Made by a program: the position numbers and the translations under genes. DNA of 41,067 nucleotides. It comes from a virus. This document shows, piece by piece, positions 12,963 to 18,872 of this stretch (position 1 is its first letter; each line of letters begins with the position of its first letter). Location: positions 5,337-46,403 of the IMG/VR virus record IMGVR_UViG_3300030328_001789, one strand, 5' to 3'. The notes beneath the pieces were generated by a model that saw only the letters and a list, made by a program, of their open reading frames with translations, had not been told where the DNA came from and searched no databases.

Positions 12963-13835
12963 ATGGGAAAGTTAAATGAAAAGGCTATGCTTGTGAAAGT
13001 AGAGTTGAAAAAATGGGGTGGTACTAAAACTGATAAGTCTTTAGCAGAAGAAATCAGCGATAACCATTCTACTGATTCAAGCCTCTACTCTGTATCAAAA
13101 AAGCTAACGAAAAATGCCACTTTGAAAGCTATCAAGAAAATTGATGGCTTGATCAGAACTGATTGTATTTATTCAGGGGCTGGATACAGAGGCTTTTGTC
13201 ATGCATGGGATAACAATGGAAACTATCTCTTACCTATTGATGCAAAAGATAGGTTTGAGAAAAGGTTTGCTGAGTACAGGGATGAGAGAGAGGCATTAGT
13301 AAAACAATTCTTATCTGAGTATCCTGATATTATTGATGATGCAAGGGTGCAGTTTGGCTCTACATTCAATGAAAGTGATTTTCCTCATCCTAATGAGATT
13401 GAGGATTGCTTTTCTTGTGAGGTCATAAAGAACCCTGTTCCATCTACAGATGATATTCGTGTAAACCTATCCTCAGATGAGATTGAGGAACTTAAAGCTA
13501 ATGGCAAGGCTCAAGAGGATGCTAAGATCAAAGAGATTACAGGTTCTGTAATTGATAAGGTCAATGGCGTTCTTGGTCATTTCTCAGAGAAAATTAAAGC
13601 TGGAGAAACATTCAGAGATTCTACTTTAGATAAAGTGATTGATCTTTGTGATGTCTTACCAGCCTTAAACATTGATGGAGATTCACAGATTCATCAAGCA
13701 CATCAATCATTGATGGATGTATTTCACAATACAGATGTTGATGCTAAAACTCTAAGAGAAGATAAGGACAAAGCAAAAGAAGTTGCAGATGCCTCAGATA
13801 AAATCTTAGAGGAGTTATCAGGATGGGTGGACTAA
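12963..13835 (+). CDS. Middle protein of the MoxR-VWA module (DUF3150-like)
   Basis: 290 residues, charged, mostly helical. An N-terminal Lys-rich region is followed by 'SGAGYRGFCHAWDNNGNYLLP' near residues 71-91, a long helical stretch 'DRFEKRFAEYRDEREALVKQFL', and a C-terminal half rich in Asp, Glu and Lys. I associate this layout with the DUF3150-type proteins encoded between MoxR ATPases and metallopeptidase-VWA proteins; this is recall, not a search. It may be the substrate adaptor or scaffold of that machine. Good ribosome-binding site (ATAGGAGTACTTATG). Overlaps the next gene by 13 bases. Confidence 0.6.
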   Translation: MGKLNEKAMLVKVELKKWGGTKTDKSLAEEISDNHSTDSSLYSVSKKLTKNATLKAIKKIDGLIRTDCIYSGAGYRGFCHAWDNNGNYLLPIDAKDRFEKRFAEYRDEREALVKQFLSEYPDIIDDARVQFGSTFNESDFPHPNEIEDCFSCEVIKNPVPSTDDIRVNLSSDEIEELKANGKAQEDAKIKEITGSVIDKVNGVLGHFSEKIKAGETFRDSTLDKVIDLCDVLPALNIDGDSQIHQAHQSLMDVFHNTDVDAKTLREDKDKAKEVADASDKILEELSGWVD

Positions 13836-14965
13836 TGGAAATCTATAAACCCATGAAAAAAGCTAGGTCAGAACTACTAATCAAGCATCACTTTTTTGGC
13901 AAACTAGTGATGCATCTTGAGTTAGTGGAAACTGATCAAGTGGATACTATGGCTACAGATGGTTCTAAAATCTATTACAACAAGGATTTTGTGGACACTT
14001 TAACTCATCAAGAAATTGTTGGGGTTCAGGTGCATGAAGTACTCCATGTTGTATTCAAGCATCATCTCAGGCGTGGCAAAAGAGATAAGCACTATTGGAA
14101 TGTTGCTGGAGATTATGTAATCAATGCAGTTGCCAAAGAGGGTGGATTCATTTTACCTGAGGGTGCTTTGTTCAATCCTGATTATGCTGGGATGAGTACA
14201 GAGAAAATTTACAGCCTTATTTACAATGATGCTGAACTCAAAGAGCAACACGCTAACATCTCCTGTGCTGGTGAAGTCATTGATGCTGTTAATGAGCAAA
14301 CAGGCAAAGAATTGACTGAGGTTGAGATCAAGGAACTTGAACAAAAAGTAACCCTTGATGTCATACAGGCAGAGCAGTCAGCTAAAAATGTTGGTCAAGG
14401 TGGAGATGCTTTCAAAAGCATGATCAATTCTGTAAAAACTCAATCTGTAGCATGGAATGAGGTCTTATGTGATCTTGTAGTATCTCAACATACTAATGCA
14501 GATTATAACTTCAACAGGGCTAATCGCAGATTCATATATCAAAATATGTATTTGCCTAGTGTTGAAAATGAGCCTTTACTTACTTTGTGCTGGGGCTGGG
14601 ATGTTTCAGGCTCAGTAGAAGAAGAAGAAAAAGCTGTTTATACAGATATTATCAACACAGTAAATGCCACATTGAATGTAGGCAAAAACATAATTATTTA
14701 TTGTGATAATGCTGTAAGAAAAGTTGATGTCTTTGAGCAAGGTGAAGAAGTAGAACTTGAATACTATCGTGGTGGTGGTACAGACTTTGAGCCTGTATTC
14801 AAATACATAGACAAAGAGTTAGACAATGAGATTGATTCTCTTGTTTATCTCACAGATGGCTATGGATATACAGATGAGAAGTATGAGCCTGATTACCCTG
14901 TATTTTGGGCTACTACAGGCACTTCCCAATACTTCAAGTTTGGAGAGGTGGTTGAGGTTGATTAA
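13823..14965 (+). CDS. Metallopeptidase-like protein with C-terminal VWA domain (DUF2201-like)
   Basis: 380 residues. The N-terminal part has a zinc-peptidase motif 'HEVLH' at 71-75 followed by 'HHLRRG' and 'WNVAGDYVIN' (92-101), the arrangement of DUF2201 putative metallopeptidases. The C-terminal part is VWA-like with a MIDAS: 'DVSGS' (260-264), 'GGGTDF' (317-322) and 'LTDGYG' (343-348). VWA proteins are the usual partners of MoxR ATPases, which here is encoded two genes upstream. The likely product is a MoxR-driven chelatase- or protease-like complex acting on an unknown target. The ATG at 13823 has GAGGAG upstream; 13835 is an alternative. Confidence 0.85.
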   Translation: MGGLMEIYKPMKKARSELLIKHHFFGKLVMHLELVETDQVDTMATDGSKIYYNKDFVDTLTHQEIVGVQVHEVLHVVFKHHLRRGKRDKHYWNVAGDYVINAVAKEGGFILPEGALFNPDYAGMSTEKIYSLIYNDAELKEQHANISCAGEVIDAVNEQTGKELTEVEIKELEQKVTLDVIQAEQSAKNVGQGGDAFKSMINSVKTQSVAWNEVLCDLVVSQHTNADYNFNRANRRFIYQNMYLPSVENEPLLTLCWGWDVSGSVEEEEKAVYTDIINTVNATLNVGKNIIIYCDNAVRKVDVFEQGEEVELEYYRGGGTDFEPVFKYIDKELDNEIDSLVYLTDGYGYTDEKYEPDYPVFWATTGTSQYFKFGEVVEVD

Positions 14966-14971
14966 CAATAG

Positions 14972-15004
14972 TTGCTGGTTTAGAAATAGACCAGCAATTT
15001 TTTT
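14972..15004 (+). terminator. Rho-independent terminator after the VWA gene
   Basis: TTGCTGGT (14972-14979) pairs with ACCAGCAA (14990-14997), ten-base loop, followed by seven T residues (14998-15004). It closes the MoxR-VWA operon. Confidence 0.88.
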
Positions 15005-15017
15005 ATAGGAAAAAATT

Positions 15018-15158
15018 ATGAGTGCAAACATTCAAATAGAAAACATAAAAGAGTTTATTGCATGGTTGGAAACTTGCAAATTCAAGTACGCAATATCATC
15101 AATGAGTGGTGGCTTTGTTCATGTTAAATTTTTTATTGATGATGAAAAGCTAAACTGA
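15018..15158 (+). CDS. Tiny hypothetical protein, paralogue of 10885-11013 (46 aa)
   Basis: Contains 'IKEFIAWLETCKFKYA' and then 'GGFVHVKFFIDDEK', the same plan (EF-x-x-WL-x-x-CK, then a beta strand ending in FF) as the 42-residue protein at 10885-11013. AGGA lies eight bases upstream of the ATG. It has no catalytic residues and could be a small binding module. Too short for usual gene-finding cutoffs but supported by the paralogue. Confidence 0.6.
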   Translation: MSANIQIENIKEFIAWLETCKFKYAISSMSGGFVHVKFFIDDEKLN

Positions 15159-15191
15159 TTTTTTATTTGTATTAGAGGAAGAAAAAGTGAT

Positions 15192-15464
15192 ATGACTAAT
15201 ATAAATAAAAACTCTATCTATAAGATAGAGAGGGGTATTCCAATACCTAGCAACAGAAAGCGTGGAAAGTGGGTAGATTTAGCATCACGAATGAATGATT
15301 ATGATTCAGTCGTAGTTAAAACTCCTAACGAATGTGTGAATATGCGACAAGCAATTATTCGCAAGGGAAAGAAATCGTCTGCTAGATCATTTCTTAATCA
15401 CGAAACAGGTACAAACTTTTATAGAGTTTGGCAATTACCTGTAAAGTGGACAAGTAAAGGTTAA
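15192..15464 (+). CDS. Conserved small protein, paralogue of 21038-21301 (90 aa)
   Basis: 90 residues with N-terminal 'IYKIERGIPIPSNRKRGKW' and C-terminal 'FLNHETGTNFYRVWQL'. The protein at 21038-21301 has the same plan: 'FKIEKNIPIPP', a basic stretch, 'SRVLDALKINESFVVPIPE', then 'REVDGGIRVWRTE'. Such 'KIE-x-x-IPIP ... RVWR' proteins are recurrent in phages and look like small DNA- or protein-binding folds (inference). Followed by a strong terminator. Confidence 0.65.
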   Translation: MTNINKNSIYKIERGIPIPSNRKRGKWVDLASRMNDYDSVVVKTPNECVNMRQAIIRKGKKSSARSFLNHETGTNFYRVWQLPVKWTSKG

Positions 15465-15476
15465 GACGAATCTTAT

Positions 15477-15533
15477 AGCGATAGCTACTGAATACAAACT
15501 TAAAATACTAATACTGTAGCTATCGCTTTTTTT
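15477..15533 (+). terminator. Long-loop intrinsic terminator
   Basis: A perfect 12-bp stem, AGCGATAGCTAC (15477-15488) with GTAGCTATCGCT (15516-15527), a 27-base loop, and a T tract through 15533. Confidence 0.82.
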
Positions 15534-15537
15534 AAAC

Positions 15538-15551
15538 ATTAACTGATTAAT
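15538..15551. repeat. ATTAAC palindrome copy
   Basis: ATTAAC-TG-ATTAAT, identical to 11652-11665 and followed by TATTTAAAGG. It sits between a terminator and the first gene of the next transcription unit, a position where a promoter or operator is expected. Confidence 0.55.
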
Positions 15552-15569
15552 ATTTAAAGGTAAAAAAAT

Positions 15570-15761
15570 ATGAAACAAAAAAAAGTATCTATCCCAAAGA
15601 AATATCCTGAAAAATTTTTACAGGCAATGTTAGTGGGATATTTGAATGGTAAAAATAAACAAAAGAATTTGATTCTACCCAATAACAAAAAGGGAAATAT
15701 CATTTCTTATTTAGCTATGAATAAAATAACTTTTGATAAAAATACAGGAGAAATTAAATGA
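15570..15761 (+). CDS. Small basic hypothetical protein (63 aa)
   Basis: Unrecognised, Lys/Asn-rich ('MKQKKVSIPKKYPEKFLQAML', 'NGKNKQKNLILPNNKKGN'). High positive charge could reflect nucleic-acid binding. The C-terminus 'NTGEIK' coincides with the ribosome-binding site of the next gene (GGAGAAATTAAATG). First gene after a terminator and palindrome element. Confidence 0.55.
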   Translation: MKQKKVSIPKKYPEKFLQAMLVGYLNGKNKQKNLILPNNKKGNIISYLAMNKITFDKNTGEIK

Positions 15762-15937
15762 ACTTAGTTAAAGATGTTAAAGAGAATTTGACTTATGAGG
15801 TCAAGCAAGAAGTAGGCAATGACTACATTGTAGTTATGAGAACCCCTGATTTTGATGTAGCAAAAGATAAAGTCTTAAGGCTTATCAATAAAGGGATTAA
15901 ATCACATATGGTTGGTACGCCAACAGGAGAAAAATAA
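15758..15937 (+). CDS. Small hypothetical protein (59 aa)
   Basis: Below the length of common ORF cutoffs. 'MNLVKDVKENLTYEVKQEVGNDYIVVM' then a helix 'DVAKDKVLRLINKGIKSHMVG'. It looks like a single alpha/beta unit. Start overlaps the upstream stop (ATGA), ribosome-binding site GGAG. The end 'TGEK' is formed by the next gene's GGAGAAAAATAATG. Confidence 0.55.
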   Translation: MNLVKDVKENLTYEVKQEVGNDYIVVMRTPDFDVAKDKVLRLINKGIKSHMVGTPTGEK

Positions 15938-16107
15938 TGGATATTAATTTTGGTGCAGAGGGTGATGGTGATAGCTGGTCTAATTATGGAAAGCCTCATC
16001 AAACAAAATACAAACAGGGCTTTTGTCCTAAATGTGATGAGTATGGATATGTAGAGCAGATAGGTTGCTATTCATGTGAGTACAAATCAGATGAGGGAGA
16101 AAAATAA
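15937..16107 (+). CDS. Small zinc-ribbon protein (56 aa)
   Basis: Two Cys pairs, 'CPKC' (about residues 30-33) and 'CYSC' (44-47), form a rubredoxin-like zinc ribbon in a 56-residue protein with a polar Gly/Asp-rich N-terminus. Such knuckles usually bind nucleic acid or protein. Overlaps both neighbours by one base (TAATG) with GGAG sites at each junction. Confidence 0.6.
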   Translation: MDINFGAEGDGDSWSNYGKPHQTKYKQGFCPKCDEYGYVEQIGCYSCEYKSDEGEK

Positions 16108-16187
16108 TGTGGTGGGTATGGAAATTAATCGAATCGCTATTTATCTTATGGGTAATAGCTTTTTACATTTTAGTTATAAGGAGTTAA
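16107..16187 (+). CDS. Tiny membrane peptide (26 aa)
   Basis: 'MWWVWKLIESLFILWVIAFY' followed by 'ILVIRS': essentially one Trp-rich transmembrane helix. An excellent ribosome-binding site (GGGAGAAAAATAATG) and overlap with the zinc-ribbon gene support translation. Function unknown; the size recalls small phage membrane effectors. Confidence 0.45.
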   Translation: MWWVWKLIESLFILWVIAFYILVIRS

Positions 16188-16190
16188 GCA

Positions 16191-16517
16191 ATGAGTGGTA
16201 GAAATACAGAACTTTTAGAAAGTGCAACAAAGAATATTATTGATATTTGCAATGACATTTACACACAAATAGATAGATCAACAAAAGACTTTGATGATAT
16301 GAGTGATTGTGATGAGCAGTTAGTAAAACTATTTAATAATCTAGTAGATTGGAATCAAAGAAATTTAGATTCTTTGTATCCTGATAGACACGCTGGAGTG
16401 CCTAAGTATTTAAGAATTAAATACTCGTCTGAGATAGAGCCTTTTAATTCAGATGTTAATGGTTTAGATGTTTGGGTTGAAGATACTCATAACAGACATC
16501 ATGTGCATATGTCATAA
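16191..16517 (+). CDS. Hypothetical protein (108 aa)
   Basis: Unrecognised soluble protein. The helical N-terminal half ('LLESATKNIIDICNDIYTQI') is followed by a Tyr/Asn-rich part and a His-rich tail 'DTHNRHHVHMS' that might bind metal. Ribosome-binding site AAGGAG lies in the end of the tiny membrane-peptide gene. Last gene before a structured untranslated region. Confidence 0.55.
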   Translation: MSGRNTELLESATKNIIDICNDIYTQIDRSTKDFDDMSDCDEQLVKLFNNLVDWNQRNLDSLYPDRHAGVPKYLRIKYSSEIEPFNSDVNGLDVWVEDTHNRHHVHMS

Positions 16518-16531
16518 GCTGAGATCGTTTC

Positions 16532-16608
16532 TAAGAGGGGGGTATTTTGGGGTATACATTACCCTTGACTACCTCTTAATCGTTTAATGTGGCTCACTAC
16601 AGAGCCAC
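16532..16608 (+). promoter_or_regulatory. Structured leader with nested hairpins
   Basis: TAAGAGG (16532-16538) pairs with CCTCTTA (16572-16578), enclosing GGGTA/TACCC (16550-16554 with 16560-16564). GTGGCTC (16589-16595) then pairs with GAGCCAC (16602-16608). The last hairpin ends 23 bases before the next start codon. No T tract follows, so regulation or mRNA stability is more likely than termination. Confidence 0.45.
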
Positions 16609-16631
16609 GAAATTTTAAAAATGGAGTACAA

Positions 16632-16817
16632 ATGGACAAAAAACTACAAGTAATGGTAAAAAATGTATATGGCAATGATTTAATTTATCCAGCCTGTGAT
16701 ACATCAAAAATGATTACTGAATTAACAGGTACTAAAACTTTAGTGCCACATCAAATAAAGATTCTCAAGCAGAATGGATACAATCTTGAGGTCGTAACTG
16801 AGAGGACATCCCTATGA
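16632..16817 (+). CDS. Hypothetical protein (61 aa)
   Basis: Starts at the ATG at 16632, which follows ATGGAGTACAA; an earlier ATG at 16587 lies in the hairpin leader and is rejected. 'MDKKLQVMVKNVYGNDLIYPAC' then 'KTLVPHQIKILKQNGYNLEVV': a small alpha/beta protein without catalytic residues, resembling unnamed phage proteins with a 'HQI-x-x-x-K-x-x-GY' end. Overlaps the next start. Confidence 0.58.
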   Translation: MDKKLQVMVKNVYGNDLIYPACDTSKMITELTGTKTLVPHQIKILKQNGYNLEVVTERTSL

Positions 16818-17023
16818 TAAATAAAAACACAAATATATTTTTTATGGATAAAGAAGTGCCTATTGTAGATGGAAAAGATTTAAAAGAATTTTTACCTGAA
16901 AGTCATATGATTGCCATATACGAATCTGAAACAAGTGAAAGATACACTCTAAGAGGCAAAAAGAACTGTGGTTTTTTCTGTGTTAAAAGAAATGATCAAT
17001 CAAATAATTTAGATGGAGAATAA
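16814..17023 (+). CDS. Hypothetical protein (69 aa)
   Basis: Unrecognised. 'MINKNTNIFFMDKEVPIVDGKDL' then 'SERYTLRGKKNCGFFCVKRND', a probable small beta-rich protein. Overlaps the previous stop by four bases (ATGA) with GAGGACATCCCTATG upstream. Confidence 0.5.
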   Translation: MINKNTNIFFMDKEVPIVDGKDLKEFLPESHMIAIYESETSERYTLRGKKNCGFFCVKRNDQSNNLDGE

Positions 17024-17026
17024 ACT

Positions 17027-17647
17027 ATGAGTGTAAACAAAAGAAAAAAAGTTGAATACAAAAATGCTTTTGATACCCATGTAAGTCTAGGCTTTAAAAA
17101 GTATGCAGATTTTTCTCAAGTAAACAGCATGGATTATGATGATAAATGGAATACATTTTGGTACAAGATGCCTCAACAATCTATGGGTGGATGTATAGAT
17201 TTACATACATCTTATGATAGTTTGTATAAAACTTTTGGTGTGCCTATCAAAGTGAATGGCTTAGAGGCGTATCATGGAAATACTCCTATGCCTTTTAGTT
17301 TACTAAGAGGAGATGCTGTAGAGTTTTCTAATATCTATTGGTTTATCTTTTTGAATGATAGATATGTTAAGAGAAAAGCTGTATCTGATTTTGTCGTCAT
17401 AGCTAATTATGGAGATAACGCACAATGTCAAAAAAAATTAGACGAACTTTCCAGCAGTCCTGATTTTAAATACAGATTAGATTCTTTTAAAGATAAGTTG
17501 CCTCAGCCTTTTGCAGTAAACAAGGTTAGTGAAACAATGAATTGGAAAATCTATCATGGTCAACATTGGGATAGCAAAAGTCCTTACTATAGAAGTAGTG
17601 AAAATGTATTAGATACCATTCAATATTATTTAGGAGAAAATAAATGA
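17027..17647 (+). CDS. Hypothetical protein (206 aa)
   Basis: An unrecognised soluble protein, aromatic-rich. Segments include 'DDKWNTFWYKMPQQSMGG' (about residues 38-55), 'YDSLYKTFGVP' and a C-terminal 'NVLDTIQYYLGENK'. No transmembrane helix or clear catalytic motif. The largest unknown in this stretch; ribosome-binding site AGATGGAG is in the previous gene. Confidence 0.58.
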   Translation: MSVNKRKKVEYKNAFDTHVSLGFKKYADFSQVNSMDYDDKWNTFWYKMPQQSMGGCIDLHTSYDSLYKTFGVPIKVNGLEAYHGNTPMPFSLLRGDAVEFSNIYWFIFLNDRYVKRKAVSDFVVIANYGDNAQCQKKLDELSSSPDFKYRLDSFKDKLPQPFAVNKVSETMNWKIYHGQHWDSKSPYYRSSENVLDTIQYYLGENK

Positions 17648-17787
17648 ACCAGCCAATTAAAGTAATAGTAGAAGTAGTCTTTGATAATTACCCTGATGAA
17701 AAAGAAATGAAAAGAACCATCAAGGATTATGTGGATTCAAAAGATTTTAAACCTGAGATGGAGTATGTGCATGAAGAAAAAATGTGA
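17644..17787 (+). CDS. Small hypothetical protein (47 aa)
   Basis: 'MNQPIKVIVEVVFDNYPDEK' then 'MKRTIKDYVDSKDF': an acidic alpha/beta mini-protein. Overlaps both neighbours; GGAGAAAATAAATG is its ribosome-binding site and start. The same GGAGAAA-type junction is used repeatedly in this stretch. Confidence 0.5.
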   Translation: MNQPIKVIVEVVFDNYPDEKEMKRTIKDYVDSKDFKPEMEYVHEEKM

Positions 17788-17995
17788 ACATAGACACTTT
17801 GAATTTACCTCAGTAGAGGACATTGTTTGTGCTGAGTGTGGAGATAAAGTTTCGCTTGAAGTACCTGAGGATGAAAGTCTTGAGGCTTTCTTTGAGATAT
17901 TACACAAAGAGGATGATGGAACTTATACAGCTTTCCATAGAGGATATAGAGAGCAGATGAAGTTGTCCTTAAATTTAGATAGAACAATACATTAG
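17771..17995 (+). CDS. Small zinc-knuckle protein (74 aa)
   Basis: From the ATG at 17771 (GGAG eight bases before) the protein reads 'MKKKCEHRHFEF' and then 'VCAECGDKV', giving a probable zinc site (Cys5, His7 or His9, Cys20, Cys23). Phages often carry such short 'C-x-H ... C-x-x-C' proteins. An acidic helical C-terminus follows. An upstream frame start at 17729 would add residues overlapping the preceding gene and lacks a good ribosome-binding site. Confidence 0.55.
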   Translation: MKKKCEHRHFEFTSVEDIVCAECGDKVSLEVPEDESLEAFFEILHKEDDGTYTAFHRGYREQMKLSLNLDRTIH

Positions 17996-18003
17996 GAGAT
18001 GTT

Positions 18004-18225
18004 ATGAAATTATATATTGCAATAGATGAATCGTATGAAGATGAAAGCACTTGGCTTTTTACTAGCAAAAAGAAAATGTTGAGAGTAGCAAATGAAAAAG
18101 AATTGGTGGTACAAGAACCCATCATATTTAATTTAACCAAAATAGGTGTGCTTAATGCAATAAGACAAGTAGTAAGGCAATGTGGCACAGAAGTATTTAT
18201 TGAAATAGGAGATCAAAATGACTGA
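18004..18225 (+). CDS. Hypothetical protein (73 aa)
   Basis: Unrecognised. 'MKLYIAIDESYEDESTWLFTSKKKM' followed by 'IIFNLTKIGVLNAIRQVVRQCG', a beta-alpha-beta like pattern that might be a small regulatory domain. AGGAG lies upstream. Ends eight bases inside the next gene, a DNA-binding protein. Confidence 0.55.
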   Translation: MKLYIAIDESYEDESTWLFTSKKKMLRVANEKELVVQEPIIFNLTKIGVLNAIRQVVRQCGTEVFIEIGDQND

Positions 18226-18397
18226 TTTTACTTTTAAAGAACCAAAACCAATAAAGAATTATGTAACGACTAGGATGCCTGATGATCTCAGGGCTAAGAT
18301 TCAAGTGGTTGCAGACAAAGAGAGGAGAAGTTTATCCTCTCAAATTGTTTTCATGCTTGAACAACAGATTGAACAGCATGAGAACAGCAATCCTTAG
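18218..18397 (+). CDS. Arc/MetJ-type ribbon-helix-helix DNA-binding protein (59 aa)
   Basis: Encodes 'YVTTRMPDDLRAKIQVVADK' (about residues 16-35) followed by 'ERRSLSSQIVFMLEQQIEQ'. This is the ribbon-helix-helix pattern: a short beta strand with alternating Thr/Arg, then two helices around a 'RSLSS' turn, as in Arc and related repressors. RHH dimers bind operators, so this last gene of the plus-strand run is a likely regulator of phage transcription. It is shorter than common ORF cutoffs. Its 3' end overlaps the convergent gene at 18351-18872 by 47 bases, so the two transcripts would be antisense to each other there. Confidence 0.8.
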   Translation: MTDFTFKEPKPIKNYVTTRMPDDLRAKIQVVADKERRSLSSQIVFMLEQQIEQHENSNP

Positions 18398-18872
18398 AGT
18401 TATTACTCTTTGACTGATACAAGTGATTGGATATTATATCTAGCCCCAATTTTAAGAGGTGTAAATCTGATCGCTTGTTTATCGGTTTTTCAAAACAAAC
18501 AACATCAATTACAAAACTAGAAAGTTTAAACCCCTGCCCCTGCAAATTTTTAAAATATTTTGTTATTTGCTTTAGCATCAAGGCTTTCATAGACTTATGT
18601 GATGCAAAGCTGGGTTGAGAGTTGTTTTGAGGCATGGAACTTAGCTTGATAGATGATGGAAATATTCCTGATCTTGATGCTACTTCCAGCACATATTCAC
18701 TAGCTTGGTATTGATCACTATCTATTAACTTGTTAATAAATAATCTATCAATCAAAAGCTGGGTGTTATTCTTGCACCTTAAGTATCCATTACCTAAGTC
18801 TTGAATTTCACAATCATGTTTATCGTGAAAGTATTTGTTCCCTAAATCTGTAGCGTTAAAATGTCCAATCAT
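18351..18872 (-). CDS. Conserved hypothetical protein downstream of the primase gene (173 aa)
   Basis: From the ATG at 18872 (18887 also possible) the protein begins 'MIGHFNATDLGNKYFHDKH'. Its C-terminal half has 'VIDVVCFEKPINKRSDLHLL' followed by 'KLGLDIISNHL', a 'V-x-x-V-C ... LK-x-GLD-x-I-x-x-H' pattern I recall from the DUF6456-like family of small phage/alphaproteobacterial proteins. This is a tentative link. The start lies inside the last codons of the primase-helicase gene, suggesting coupled expression and a replication-associated role. Confidence 0.55.
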   Translation of the reverse strand: MIGHFNATDLGNKYFHDKHDCEIQDLGNGYLRCKNNTQLLIDRLFINKLIDSDQYQASEYVLEVASRSGIFPSSIKLSSMPQNNSQPSFASHKSMKALMLKQITKYFKNLQGQGFKLSSFVIDVVCFEKPINKRSDLHLLKLGLDIISNHLYQSKSNNSKDCCSHAVQSVVQA

